Assembly (NCBI GenBank): GCA_964539825.1
Contig: CAZIKF010000012.1
Span: forward strand, 1 to 64,000
Direction: 5' to 3'
Length of the DNA stretch: 64,000 nucleotides
From: CAZIKF01 sp964539825
GTDB lineage: Bacteria > Muiribacteriota > UBA6191
The position numbers were made by a program, and so were the translations under genes. The notes beneath the pieces are model-generated. The model did no database searches and was not told the DNA's origin. It worked only from the letters and a program-made list of their open reading frames with translations. Each line of letters opens with the position of its first letter. Positions within the stretch are counted from its first letter, which is position 1. Positions 9,901 to 17,887 of the stretch are shown here, piece after piece.

Positions 9901-10831
9901 CAAACTTTTGCAAGATGAATTGCCGGTAAAGCTTGTGGTTCTCGATGATCTTCGCGTTGGTATCTCAGATGAGGATGGTGTTCCGGCTGGACTTTCGGAA
10001 CTATCCCTGATGGGGACATCCCTGGGTGGTTTTGTATTCCAGGGATCAATGGCAGATTCCCAATATGCTGCCACGGGTATTTTAAGCGCCATTCGCTATC
10101 CAGGTCCGGCTCTCATCCAGTTATTCGATTCTAATCCAGGGGAGTTTGATGGCTCTGGATTGAGCTGGAAGTCAGTGAATGAGCTCGCACATTTTGCCCG
10201 CTACTCCCCGAACCTGATCTTTGATCCAGCCAAGGAGGGTGGTTTAAGTCAGAAGTTTGACTATTCAAGAAATCCCGATCCAGAAAATGATTTTTCCTCG
10301 ATGGAGCTGGGAATTCATGACGGGACTTCTAAACTGAAAATCGAAGGTGTCACCCTGGCTCATTTGGCGGCGGTGCAAGCCAGGTTCCAACGATATTTCA
10401 AGGTACTTGGAGAGTGTGCTGCAGACCAGGTTGAACTGCATTTGTACCTCGATTATGAGCTGGACAAACGTCCAGGCCACACACCCATCATTACTCTTCC
10501 AGGACCGCAAGGGTCGGTAATCAGGTTGGCTGTTTCAAAGGAGATGGTTCGAGCCAGCGAGAGAACCCTGGATGTGTGGAGAATGGCACGGGAGACAGGT
10601 GGATACCTGACTCCTCTAAGAGAGCAGCTCAGAGAGAATCTGAAAGCGGAGTATGATGATCAGCTGGAAAGGGAGAGAGATGCCCTGAGGTTGGATTATG
10701 AAGCGAAGCTCAACGCTTTGGAGAGGGAATCTTTTTCCCAGGCCAAGAGCAGACTGGCGCAGCGGCTTTTGGAGCTGAGTTCAGGTGCTGAATCCGGACC
10801 AGGTTCAACTAGCCGGGAGGAGGGGGTCTAG
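6902..10831 (+). CDS. Giant PFOR-like iron-sulfur protein (1309 aa)
   Basis: This looks like a degenerate pyruvate:ferredoxin oxidoreductase in one chain. Residues about 50-240 resemble the PFOR alpha domain (SHGLGMALAG, DTGCFQFLGSTLQESLDL, VREYLGASH). About 270-370 resemble domain II (TKGALTPRVLELVESC, VRMIRPFPGAEL). Two [4Fe-4S] motifs follow, Cys 549/552/555/559 and Cys 688/691/694/698, flanking a helical segment. The C-terminal part resembles a TPP domain without its GDG motif (FVFQGSMADSQYAATGIL, YPGPALIQL) and ends in a long coiled coil. Conserved catalytic motifs of real PFOR are not evident, so an electron-conducting or structural role is more likely than catalysis. The ATG at 6902 follows GAGGAGG and overlaps the rnfB stop. 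rnfC starts 2 nt after its stop. It shares clear homology with the 840-residue protein at 3494. Confidence 0.75.
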   Translation: MTPGTDSLLQSLDLQESSDFEILRKLGGRVADGISSSERYQEQSVNTFGRQLLQGPGGEHFFSHGLGMALAGLRVGIFCRGNELFPLVEQLSSACAMHIPLVLHWQRSAPGVGPYGGSNGSCPFQLIADTGCFQFLGSTLQESLDLSLITRRLSELSLVPGVLGTEESLTTASREFNLPTTEQVREYLGASHEYIDAPTPSQEMVFSRKRRRVPRWMDPDQPCLNNVRKPPALESLEQFSSSAFFYDHLTDLSVRAFAEFSRLFYRSYSALQTCYTEDATELIITKGALTPRVLELVESCRSRKNRVGVIGVRMIRPFPGAELVGYLRGKKAITILESLEPSPAGVSQLARDVRMAVSKGVEESIHSRYSHSSFPELRPKDTPRILEGRICTERNKLSVEGFELILENMRSRDAKAVFVQGIEFSGSDTSLPKREILAQSVSRSYPDLHSRILSSRRGNSLETDPSSCTDEILEFEAPFTIRHYKDKGPAYSRLSGFYERVGCDYAGPENSDLSPDPLQSIRSIPAAASSVRPTGFLSNEYATVDPQACTGCSDCLQVCPTTALRPRVLSIEETLRSALDIASSKGTARGVLSPQLKNLGQFASRAIRKTDSKIQSVADFLPEAFTNLCEQLKIEGDKGQELEAEVGSITEILDHWPVSRTDWFFDNPEDRNKGSGKLFSLFADPWACTGCGACTESCEEGAISQISRSDASIDSATHALRLWETLPDTAGDVISEVFENPEYDSFGAVSLSRSFSLPVLGGDPSKREWSFRRLVRLLASILESCVQPAVAQLLKESLELTESISTMVRTSMAENLPSGDLASLSEVLDSTKVEHLDLSDLLSKIGAHPGGEILNLKVLRRRIHLLEELKKLRWILQEGPTGVGRSRFQMILEGSNAFRFGQEFPDNPFCFPVYVDWEDDGLEVSRGLILGEIRGYLDNIRVLRRARLEAKNNYDPLIHEQEIASLGFDELIQSEQAAFPVPLVVCSSSSLREKGISSACKLLQDELPVKLVVLDDLRVGISDEDGVPAGLSELSLMGTSLGGFVFQGSMADSQYAATGILSAIRYPGPALIQLFDSNPGEFDGSGLSWKSVNELAHFARYSPNLIFDPAKEGGLSQKFDYSRNPDPENDFSSMELGIHDGTSKLKIEGVTLAHLAAVQARFQRYFKVLGECAADQVELHLYLDYELDKRPGHTPIITLPGPQGSVIRLAVSKEMVRASERTLDVWRMARETGGYLTPLREQLRENLKAEYDDQLERERDALRLDYEAKLNALERESFSQAKSRLAQRLLELSSGAESGPGSTSREEGV

Positions 10832-10832
10832 C

Positions 10833-12185
10833 ATGCTTTTTTCAGATCCAAAAGATGATGGCAGGCCAGGTACCTTCAGCCATGGGATTCACCCGGAAGA
10901 CTATAAAAGCTTCACCTGTGAACTCCCTATTGAGCGAATGGAGTTTGTTCCCGAGTATGTAATTCCCCTCTCACAGCATATCGGGGCTCCCGCAGTCGCT
11001 GAGGTGGAAAAAGGGCAAAAAGTGCAACGGGGAGACCGGATCGCCTCACCGGGAGGTTATGTATCGGTGGCTTATCACTCGCCGGTCAGTGGTGTTGTGA
11101 AAACCGTTGAGCTGCGCGACCACCCTTGCGGCGAGGCTCGTCCTTCTATTGTGATTGAAGCTGATCCCTTTTCATCACAAAAATTTCAGCAGCGAGGTGA
11201 GCTCGACTGGCTCAATATGAGTACGCCGCAATTCATTTCCCTGGTGCAGGGTGCCGGGATTGTGGGTCTTGGCGGAGCGGCCTTTCCTACCCACGTTAAA
11301 ATCGCGGTTCCTGAAGGCAAGAATTGTAGATTTCTCATTCTCAACGGTTGTGAATGTGAGCCCTTTCTAACCGCCGATCATCGTGTGATGCTGGAGAACG
11401 CAAACAGTCTTCTGTACGGGACGCGACTCCTGGCCAAGTTCCTGGGCGCTCAGAAAGCTTATATTGGAATTGAGCTCAATAAACTGGATGCCATTGAAAT
11501 TTTAAAGCAAAAAGCTGCAGAGCAGGAATACGATGTTGAGGTTGTTCCCCTGGAAGTGAAGTATCCCCAGGGAGCTGAAAAGATGTTGATCACTGCGATC
11601 CTTCGCAAGGAAGTGCCCTCGGGAAAGCTACCCATCGATATGGATGTAGTGGTTTCCAACGTTTCCACAACCGTGGCGATCGCTGACTATTTCCAGTCCC
11701 AGAAGCCGCTCATCGAAAGAGTTCTTACCGTAACGGGTCCCGGGATTCGCCGCCCGGCCAATATGAGGGTTCCAGTGGGCACTCCCATCAGGGATGTGTT
11801 AGATGCTTGTGGGGGGCTTGTAGATGAGACCTCGCGCATCATTCTGGGGGGACCTATGATGGGAATGGTGCAAAAAAGTCTCGATGTGCCTATCACCAAG
11901 GGAACCTCGGGAATTCTGGCACTGACAGATCGAGAGGTACATGAACTCAAGACTTACAAGTGCGTTCGATGCGCTCGCTGTATCGAAGCCTGCCCAGCAT
12001 TTTTAAATCCCTCCCAGCTTGGTCTTCTGGCCCGTAAGAGCCGCTTTGAGGAGATGGTTGACGCAAGCCTGATGGATTGCATGGAGTGTGCCAGCTGTTC
12101 CTTTGCGTGTCCCTCTGGCATACCCCTGGTACAGAGCTTTCGAATGGCAAAGTCCTATGTCCGGGAGAAAAAGGCCAAGGAATGA
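10833..12185 (+). CDS. rnfC: Rnf electron transport complex subunit C
   Basis: RnfC is the peripheral NADH/FMN-binding subunit of the ferredoxin:NAD+ oxidoreductase. Its 450 residues show the N-terminal lipoyl-like barrel (GIHPEDYK, SPVSGVV), then the NuoF-like fold (GIVGLGGAAFPTHVK, LNGCECEPFLTADHR), the SLBB region (NMRVPVGTPI) and two [4Fe-4S] motifs near the C-terminus, CVRCARCIEACP (about 375-387) and CMECASCSFACP (about 415-427). The ATG at 10833 has a very strong GGGAGGAGGGGG upstream. A longer frame beginning at 10785 lies in the previous gene. The stop overlaps the rnfD start as ATGA. All expected motifs are intact. Confidence 0.96.
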   Translation: MLFSDPKDDGRPGTFSHGIHPEDYKSFTCELPIERMEFVPEYVIPLSQHIGAPAVAEVEKGQKVQRGDRIASPGGYVSVAYHSPVSGVVKTVELRDHPCGEARPSIVIEADPFSSQKFQQRGELDWLNMSTPQFISLVQGAGIVGLGGAAFPTHVKIAVPEGKNCRFLILNGCECEPFLTADHRVMLENANSLLYGTRLLAKFLGAQKAYIGIELNKLDAIEILKQKAAEQEYDVEVVPLEVKYPQGAEKMLITAILRKEVPSGKLPIDMDVVVSNVSTTVAIADYFQSQKPLIERVLTVTGPGIRRPANMRVPVGTPIRDVLDACGGLVDETSRIILGGPMMGMVQKSLDVPITKGTSGILALTDREVHELKTYKCVRCARCIEACPAFLNPSQLGLLARKSRFEEMVDASLMDCMECASCSFACPSGIPLVQSFRMAKSYVREKKAKE

Positions 12186-13189
12186 GTGCACCCAGGATGA
12201 GATTGACTCTCTCCACAGCTCCATTTCTCAGAAGCGAGCAGGATACTCCATGGCTGATGTGGCAGGTAGTCTATGCCTTGATACCTCCCATCGCGGCATC
12301 AATTTACTTCTTTGGTCTGAGCTCAGTGTTGGTGTTAAGTACCGCCGTGTTCTCCTGCCTTCTAACAGAATGGTATTTTCCCTCTGAACCAAACGGGATG
12401 AAAGGCGAGTCACTTCGAGACGGCAGTGCACTCATAACAGGATTACTTTTGGGCCTCACATTGCCCCCCAATATGTCTTTATGGATGGTTGCCCTCGGGG
12501 GAGTGGTAGCAATTGGTGTGGGTAAAATCCTGTGGGGAGGATTGGGGCAAAATATTTTCAATCCGGCGCTCCTGGGAAGGGCCTTCCTTCAGGCTGCATT
12601 TCCAACGGCAATCACGACTTTTAGCGAACCTGCGAAGGACTTTTTCAGTCTCTCCAGCAGTACCCTTGCACTTCCTTTGATGAAGGCATCCTCCATGGAT
12701 GTGATCACTTCAGCGACACCGCTCTCAAAGATGAAGTTTGAGAAGGAAGGTACGGAGCTTTGGAGTCTCTTGATTGGAAACACCAGTGGATCGCTCGGGG
12801 AAACCTGTGCGGTGCTTATTTTGCTGTCCGGGCTTTATCTTCTGGTCCGTGGGATTATCCAATGGAGAATTCCTGCGGGTATTTTCCTTTCCGTGATTCT
12901 CTTCTCAGGAATTCTTCATCTGATCAAACCGGACCTATATCCTTCTCCGATTTTTATGATTCTTTCCGGGGGGCTGCTCCTGGGTACTTTCTTTATGGCG
13001 ACAGATCTGGTTACCTCACCGCTGACACCGAAAGGCTGCTGGTTTTTTGGATTGGGTGTTGGATTTCTGACGGTTTTAATTCGGGTTTTCGGTGGCTTGC
13101 CTGAGGGTATGATGTATGCGATTCTGCTGATGAATTCGGTGGTGCCACTGATCCAAAGAGTCTCACAACAAAGGGTGTACGGGACTTGA
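12182..13189 (+). CDS. rnfD: Rnf electron transport complex subunit D
   Basis: RnfD is an integral membrane subunit carrying a covalently bound FMN. The 335-residue protein has many hydrophobic segments and the family signatures LRDGSALITGLLLGLTLPP and NIFNPALLGRAFLQ. The flavinylation site is in DVITSATPL, with Thr 179 the likely FMN-bearing residue. The start ATG at 12182 overlaps the rnfC stop, giving an N-terminus (MSAPRMRLTLSTAPF) like other RnfD proteins. rnfG begins 3 nt after the stop. No ApbE flavin transferase is visible in this window; it would have to be encoded elsewhere. Confidence 0.95.
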   Translation: MSAPRMRLTLSTAPFLRSEQDTPWLMWQVVYALIPPIAASIYFFGLSSVLVLSTAVFSCLLTEWYFPSEPNGMKGESLRDGSALITGLLLGLTLPPNMSLWMVALGGVVAIGVGKILWGGLGQNIFNPALLGRAFLQAAFPTAITTFSEPAKDFFSLSSSTLALPLMKASSMDVITSATPLSKMKFEKEGTELWSLLIGNTSGSLGETCAVLILLSGLYLLVRGIIQWRIPAGIFLSVILFSGILHLIKPDLYPSPIFMILSGGLLLGTFFMATDLVTSPLTPKGCWFFGLGVGFLTVLIRVFGGLPEGMMYAILLMNSVVPLIQRVSQQRVYGT

Positions 13190-13192
13190 GTT

Positions 13193-13852
13193 ATGAACAG
13201 TGAACCAGCTATTGCCGTACCTCCAAAGGCTTCCCCTTACAAGCTTGTCTTCACCCTCGGAATTGCTGGATTTTTCTCCGGTCTTATTCTGGTAGCCGTC
13301 TACCTTGGCACTCTTCCAAGGATTCAGGCTAATAAAGCTGAAGCTCTGCGAAAGGCAATTTTTCAGGTGCTACCAGGCTGTAAGGCATTCAAAACGCTGG
13401 TGTTTGTCGGGGGCAAGCTAGTGCTCAGAGAATCAGATTCACCAGGTGAGGGAGGGGAGGGCAGAACTCTCTTTGCGGGCTACGATGAAAACTCTAAGTT
13501 CCTGGGAATAGCCATCCCGGCATCAGAGCCCGGTTTCCAGGATCTCATCGGAGTTCTTCTCGGGTACAACCCAAAACTTCGGGAAGTCATTGGTCTGGAG
13601 ATCCTGGAGAGTAAGGAGACTCCTGGTCTCGGGGATAAGATCATCAAGGATCAAAACTTCAGGGCCAACTTTCTTAGTCTTGCCGTCGAACCGGAGATCG
13701 TTTCCGTAAAAACGGGGAAAAAGAGTGCCAAGAACGAGGTAGAAGCGATTACCGGAGCGACAATTTCTTCCAAGGCGATTGTGAGGTTACTGAATAAGGC
13801 CGTGGCAAAGTGGAGAGAACCCATTGAGGAGTGGACGGACGAAAATGAGTGA
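13193..13852 (+). CDS. rnfG: Rnf electron transport complex subunit G
   Basis: RnfG is a membrane-anchored FMN protein exposed outside the cytoplasmic membrane. Residues about 20-42 form the single N-terminal membrane helix. The FMN-binding domain follows, with GLGDKI and the flavinylation motif ITGATISS (Thr 190 the expected attachment site). At 219 residues it has normal length. It starts 3 nt after rnfD and its last codons overlap the rnfE start. As in RnfD, the intact S/TGAT motif implies an ApbE-like enzyme elsewhere in the genome. Confidence 0.94.
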   Translation: MNSEPAIAVPPKASPYKLVFTLGIAGFFSGLILVAVYLGTLPRIQANKAEALRKAIFQVLPGCKAFKTLVFVGGKLVLRESDSPGEGGEGRTLFAGYDENSKFLGIAIPASEPGFQDLIGVLLGYNPKLREVIGLEILESKETPGLGDKIIKDQNFRANFLSLAVEPEIVSVKTGKKSAKNEVEAITGATISSKAIVRLLNKAVAKWREPIEEWTDENE

Positions 13853-14492
13853 AAAAACATCTCTAAAGGTAGAGTTCTCCAAAGGAATCTGGGAGCAGAA
13901 TCCAGTATTTATCGCTGTGCTGGGGATGTGTCCTGTTCTTGCCGTCACCAATAGCGCAATTAATGGTATTGCTATGGGACTGGCCACTTTTTTTGTTCTC
14001 TTTTGTTCCAGTATTTTGGTCTCGAGCCTGCGAAAACTCATCCCAAAGCAGGTTCGAATTACTGCATTCATTATCATCATCGCTACCTTTGTCACCGTGG
14101 CGGATTTTACCCTCCAGGCATTTTTTCCAGTGATTCATAAGGAATTGGGAGCCTTTATCGCCCTGATTGTTGTGAATTGCTTGATTCTTGGAAGACAGGA
14201 GGCCTTTGCTTATAAGAATCGCCTGGGCCCATCCATCGCGGATGCTTCTGGAATGGGGGTTGGATTTCTACTGGCCCTGTTTTTACTGGGGGCGGTGCGT
14301 GAAATTTTGGGGAGTGGTTCTCTCTTTGGAATTTCTGTTTTTGGGCCTGAATTTGAACCCTGGATCATCATGATTCTGCCGCCAGGCGGATTTTTTGCGC
14401 TTGGATTTCTACTTCTCTTTTTCAGCTGGTTCAAGCGCATTAGAAACCCTGAGCGCGAAGAGCGAAAACCCGGGGGACATCAAGATGGGTGA
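13845..14492 (+). CDS. rnfE: Rnf electron transport complex subunit E
   Basis: This 215-residue protein has six hydrophobic stretches. It carries the RnfE/NqrD signatures GIWEQNPVFIAVLGMCPVLAV, ALIVVNCLILGRQEAFAYKN and SIADASGMGVGF. The conserved cysteines in GMCP and VNCLI are the kind that, with those of RnfA, hold an intramembrane iron centre in the related Na+-NQR. I prefer the ATG at 13845, overlapping the end of rnfG; a TTG at 13824 would add seven residues and is less likely. The stop overlaps rnfA by 8 nt. Confidence 0.95.
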   Translation: MSEKTSLKVEFSKGIWEQNPVFIAVLGMCPVLAVTNSAINGIAMGLATFFVLFCSSILVSSLRKLIPKQVRITAFIIIIATFVTVADFTLQAFFPVIHKELGAFIALIVVNCLILGRQEAFAYKNRLGPSIADASGMGVGFLLALFLLGAVREILGSGSLFGISVFGPEFEPWIIMILPPGGFFALGFLLLFFSWFKRIRNPEREERKPGGHQDG

Positions 14493-15063
14493 GCTGTTGT
14501 GGATCTTTACCTCAGCTGTTTTGGTGAACAACTTCACGCTCTCCTACTTTTTAGGTCTGTGTCCTTTTTTTGGGGTATCGGGACGCCTTGATACAGCTCT
14601 GAGAATGGGTCTCGCTAATATTTTCGTGATGCTGATCACGGCGATTTGTGCCTGGGTTCTCAATGAATTCGTTTTGTCTCATGCACCCTACCTGAGGCTG
14701 ATTTGCTTCATCATCGTCATAGCCAGTACAGTTCAGTTTGTAGAAATGGCGATCAAAAAGCTCAGTCCCGAGCTATTTAAGGCACTTGGAATTTTTCTCC
14801 CGCTCATCACGACCAATTGCGCGATCCTGGGATTGGCATTGTTCTCAACAAATAAGGGATATGGACTGGGGCAGGGATTGGTCTATGCACTCGGCGCTGG
14901 AGTAGGGGTTACGCTGGCCCTGGTGATTATGGCTGGCATCCGTGAGGAAACAAAGGTTCTGGATATTCCCGAAGCAGTAGAGGGTACCGCCCTCAATCTA
15001 ATCATAGCTGGAATTCTGTCCATGTCCTTCATGGGTTTCGCAGGACTCTTTAGTTCAGGGTAA
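14485..15063 (+). CDS. rnfA: Rnf electron transport complex subunit A
   Basis: RnfA is the partner of RnfE in the ion-translocating core. It has 192 residues and six hydrophobic helices. Family motifs include LVNNFTLSYFLGLCPFFGVS, LITTNCAILGLALF and ALGAGVGVTLALVIMAGIRE. Cysteines in GLCPF and TTNCAI match the conserved pair. The ATG at 14485 overlaps the rnfE stop; a longer in-frame extension to 14395 is inside rnfE. The gene is followed 11 nt later by the small cysteine-rich membrane protein. Confidence 0.95.
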   Translation: MGELLWIFTSAVLVNNFTLSYFLGLCPFFGVSGRLDTALRMGLANIFVMLITAICAWVLNEFVLSHAPYLRLICFIIVIASTVQFVEMAIKKLSPELFKALGIFLPLITTNCAILGLALFSTNKGYGLGQGLVYALGAGVGVTLALVIMAGIREETKVLDIPEAVEGTALNLIIAGILSMSFMGFAGLFSSG

Positions 15064-15074
15064 GGGGAGGGGTT

Positions 15075-15236
15075 TTGAAGCACCTTTTGGCTATTTTGTT
15101 TTTCGCACTCTTATGCTCAGGGTGGATCGCGATTCAATTCCTGGCCAGAAAAGTGGGTACAAAAAACCACCTTGATCGCTGTGAAAAAGACTGTGGTTCC
15201 TGCAGTTGCGGTCCTATAGATGATCAGGGGTTGTAG
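15075..15236 (+). CDS. Small cysteine-rich membrane protein, NqrM-like candidate
   Basis: A TTG start preceded by AGGGGAGGGG opens a 53-residue frame starting MKHLLAILFFALLCSGW. Residues 3-24 are one membrane helix. The tail is rich in cysteine (Cys 36, 40, 43 and 45, as C-x3-C-x2-C-x-C). It directly follows rnfA. In Na+-NQR systems the small membrane protein NqrM, with a helix and a cysteine tail, helps load iron into NqrD/NqrE, the homologues of RnfE/RnfA. The same position and build suggest the same job here, but sequence identity is not evident. A FeoB-associated Cys-rich protein is an alternative family. Confidence 0.55.
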   Translation: MKHLLAILFFALLCSGWIAIQFLARKVGTKNHLDRCEKDCGSCSCGPIDDQGL

Positions 15237-15284
15237 AGTTGAAAACCCCTCTAACTGAAGTCCTGCAAATCGCAATGGAGTAGC

Positions 15285-17861
15285 TTAACCATCAAGGTAT
15301 TTGGAAGGAATACTCTCAGACTCGAAGCAGCAGTTGGTTCTCAGGTGACAGGATAAATCTGGGCAGGAGCGGATTTCTTTGATGCGGGGATTAACTTTCT
15401 CTTCGGAAAGTACCTGTTCGAGGGATGAGGACAGTATGTTTCCAATCGGCTCTTTAAAGGGACAGTAATAGAGATTTCCATGCGCGTCGAGGGTATAACC
15501 CGTGGAATCGATGGTGCACTGGGTTTCTTTCTCGGTGGATGGATTCTGAAAGTAGTCTTTCATCGCCTCTAGCTGCTCGGTTGGATTGGAAATAGTAACA
15601 GGGCGCTTCCGTTTTCGCATTTCGCCTTTTTGATTCTTAATCAACCAGTTTAAGAGCTTGAGGACCTCATCAGTATCAGGCCATAAGGGCTCTTCTTGAA
15701 ACCAATCCGGCTTGTAGGGACCAAGATTGGATAAGGCTTGAAAGTGGATATGGGTGATTCCCGGGTGGCTATTGGCCAGTTCCACGAGTTGAGGGATTTC
15801 ACCAACATTATCTTTGAGTATGATTGTCAGCAAGTTGATCTCGCATTCCGTATTGTGCTCACGAATCCATTCAATGGACTGCATGATCTTTTGATAAGAG
15901 CCCGGTACTCCGCGAAGTCTATCGTGAGTTTCTTCCAGTCCGTCGATGCTCAGCCCAATTACCTTTACACCTGAGCGAGCCAGCTCATAAGCCCTCTTTT
16001 CAGTCATAGCTCCGGCATTGGTAGCGATTGATGTGTAAACTCCACGGCCGGACAGATAGCCGATGAGATCGGCAAGATCGCGCCTTAAAAGGGGTTCACC
16101 TCCCGCAAAATTTACCCTGGCGTTGGAGAACAGGGGGAAGGACCTCTCCAGCACTTCAATCCACTGAGAGGTTTTCATCTCTTTTCCTGCGTCCATTTTC
16201 CATGTATCACAAAACTGACATCGAAATTGGCAGGAATTGGTCAGGGAGATATTAAAATACCAGCCCGGAATCTGATGTGAGTTTTCCACCCGGTCATGGG
16301 AAGTATTGAGCTCCCGTAGAACCTCAGGATCCGCGAATTTTCTCTGGTTTACTTCGTATCGGCCGCCCAGGTAGGGAAGCAGGTCATAGAGCTTTAAAAG
16401 CTCTACCATTTCTGAGTTGAAGTTATGGTTGTCACAGTTATGGCAAAAATCATTGAGCAGGTAATTGTTATTGGTTCCTTTGATATTTCTGGACCAATCA
16501 TAATCTTTTGCTATGTCTCTCCATTTGGCATAGGTACCAGAATTCCATAGCTCTACCAGGTTGCGGTTATGAACCTGGTCAATAATTTTATCTCCGCAGC
16601 AGAAGCTAATCGCTCCCTCCACATCGAGATAGGAAAAATACCATCCCACAAGGCAGCCATACTGATCAAATACATTTTTTGACCAGGTTCCGTCAGCGTG
16701 GGCATGCTCAACCTGTAGATCCATATAATCCGCTATTTCAACACCCAGTGAATCTCCCAATCGCTTAGCTTCTCGTAAAAGAAACCGCGCCTCTTTAATC
16801 TGCTCTTCTGAGAGACGCAGAAATCTGGAGAATTCATTCATGTGTAAGAGCTGAAACCAGACCCTGTCAGCATGCAATTCTTTGGCATCTACTACCATAC
16901 GAAGCATATGTTTGTAGTTGAACGCATGAACCACCTGCAGGATGTCTGTCTGCATATAGGATTCATTGGATGGGTCTCTTCTGCGTTCCTCCTTGAATAG
17001 ATTCAATTTGCGAATTTTCTCCCTCAAGGCAGGGTAGGTTCCCTTCGGCATGGATGGATGAATGATCTTGTAAGTAGAGTCATCAATTCCGGAAACAGAA
17101 ATTGTGATTCGATTGACGTCCTGATCCACCAGGAATTTTGCGAATTCTTGGTCCAGACCCAGTCCATTAGTGGAAAAGTTGACGACTAATCCTAGCTTGC
17201 GTGCCTTGGCTACGAGATCCCGAAAATGGGGGTACAGGGTGGGCTCTCCTCCGCCTACAATACAGATTTCCTCGATACCAAGATTTTTGGCATCATCAAG
17301 CTTGGCATTAAGAAGATTCCAATCTAAATGGCTTTCCTCCTTAAGACCTGTCTCTTTCAGGTAGCTTTTCTTTTCATCCTCACGAAGACCGGAATGTAGC
17401 CTGCAGTAAATACAGTCAAGATCACAGTTTACATTGGGGTCAACGAGAAGGCGCTTGGGACCTATAAACGCGTAGTTACACACAGCGCCCAATGCCCGCA
17501 GGGCATCTCCCTGCCCCCTGCTTGGGACTCGATTCTGGATACGGGCTAAGATTTCCAGGAGTCGATGATCCAGGTAAACAAACTCAATACCGGTACCCTG
17601 GCTGATTTTCTGAAGATTACGGTGGTAGATGATCCAGCGGTCAAGGATGGAATCAGCTGGTGAAACCTTGAAATCTTCGATAGGAACCTGGACCGCAAGG
17701 GATTTCAGGATTTTTCCGATCTGAAAAAAGTTCTCCTTGTAAATTCCAATGGATAGCTCGGTCAGCGGAGTTTCTTTCCAAATATAGGAAGAAGATAGGC
17801 CGCTTTTACGAAGACGACCCTGGTGTAATAGTCGATCATGACCTAGAACTAGTGGGATCAT
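15285..17861 (-). CDS. Double radical SAM/SPASM protein (858 aa)
   Basis: The protein has two radical SAM domains in one chain. The first cluster motif is CDLDCIYC (Cys 146, 150, 153), followed by GGGEPTLYP and a SPASM-like cysteine region including CHNCDNH. The second is CQFRCQFC (Cys 544, 548, 551), followed by FAGGEPLLRRDL, an IGLSIDG motif and a C-terminal SPASM region with CPFKEPIGNI and CPDLSCHLRTNCC. The N-terminal 130 residues (NFFQIGKILKSL, LLEILARIQ, FIGPKRLLVD) recur twice in the upstream protein. I chose the ATG at 17861, four codons inside a TTG, because it gives MIPL, matching the LIPL start of its neighbour. The gene lies 26 nt after the neighbour and converges on the rnf operon. 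The substrate is unknown; family members modify peptides or attach groups to them. Confidence 0.85.
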   Translation of the reverse strand: MIPLVLGHDRLLHQGRLRKSGLSSSYIWKETPLTELSIGIYKENFFQIGKILKSLAVQVPIEDFKVSPADSILDRWIIYHRNLQKISQGTGIEFVYLDHRLLEILARIQNRVPSRGQGDALRALGAVCNYAFIGPKRLLVDPNVNCDLDCIYCRLHSGLREDEKKSYLKETGLKEESHLDWNLLNAKLDDAKNLGIEEICIVGGGEPTLYPHFRDLVAKARKLGLVVNFSTNGLGLDQEFAKFLVDQDVNRITISVSGIDDSTYKIIHPSMPKGTYPALREKIRKLNLFKEERRRDPSNESYMQTDILQVVHAFNYKHMLRMVVDAKELHADRVWFQLLHMNEFSRFLRLSEEQIKEARFLLREAKRLGDSLGVEIADYMDLQVEHAHADGTWSKNVFDQYGCLVGWYFSYLDVEGAISFCCGDKIIDQVHNRNLVELWNSGTYAKWRDIAKDYDWSRNIKGTNNNYLLNDFCHNCDNHNFNSEMVELLKLYDLLPYLGGRYEVNQRKFADPEVLRELNTSHDRVENSHQIPGWYFNISLTNSCQFRCQFCDTWKMDAGKEMKTSQWIEVLERSFPLFSNARVNFAGGEPLLRRDLADLIGYLSGRGVYTSIATNAGAMTEKRAYELARSGVKVIGLSIDGLEETHDRLRGVPGSYQKIMQSIEWIREHNTECEINLLTIILKDNVGEIPQLVELANSHPGITHIHFQALSNLGPYKPDWFQEEPLWPDTDEVLKLLNWLIKNQKGEMRKRKRPVTISNPTEQLEAMKDYFQNPSTEKETQCTIDSTGYTLDAHGNLYYCPFKEPIGNILSSSLEQVLSEEKVNPRIKEIRSCPDLSCHLRTNCCFESESIPSKYLDG

Positions 17862-17887
17862 ATTCTCAACCAAAGTTTCAAAAATAC

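Noticed and set aside
3479..10831. The two giant proteins as one gene broken by frameshift or by rnfB insertion
   Set aside because: Each has its own start and ribosome binding site, their shared modules overlap (paralogy), and rnfB is intact between them.
15226..15250. AGGGGTT / AACCCCT hairpin after the rnf operon as a bidirectional terminator
   Set aside because: A 7-bp stem with an 11-nt loop and no T-run on either side; it also overlaps the end of the small membrane protein gene.
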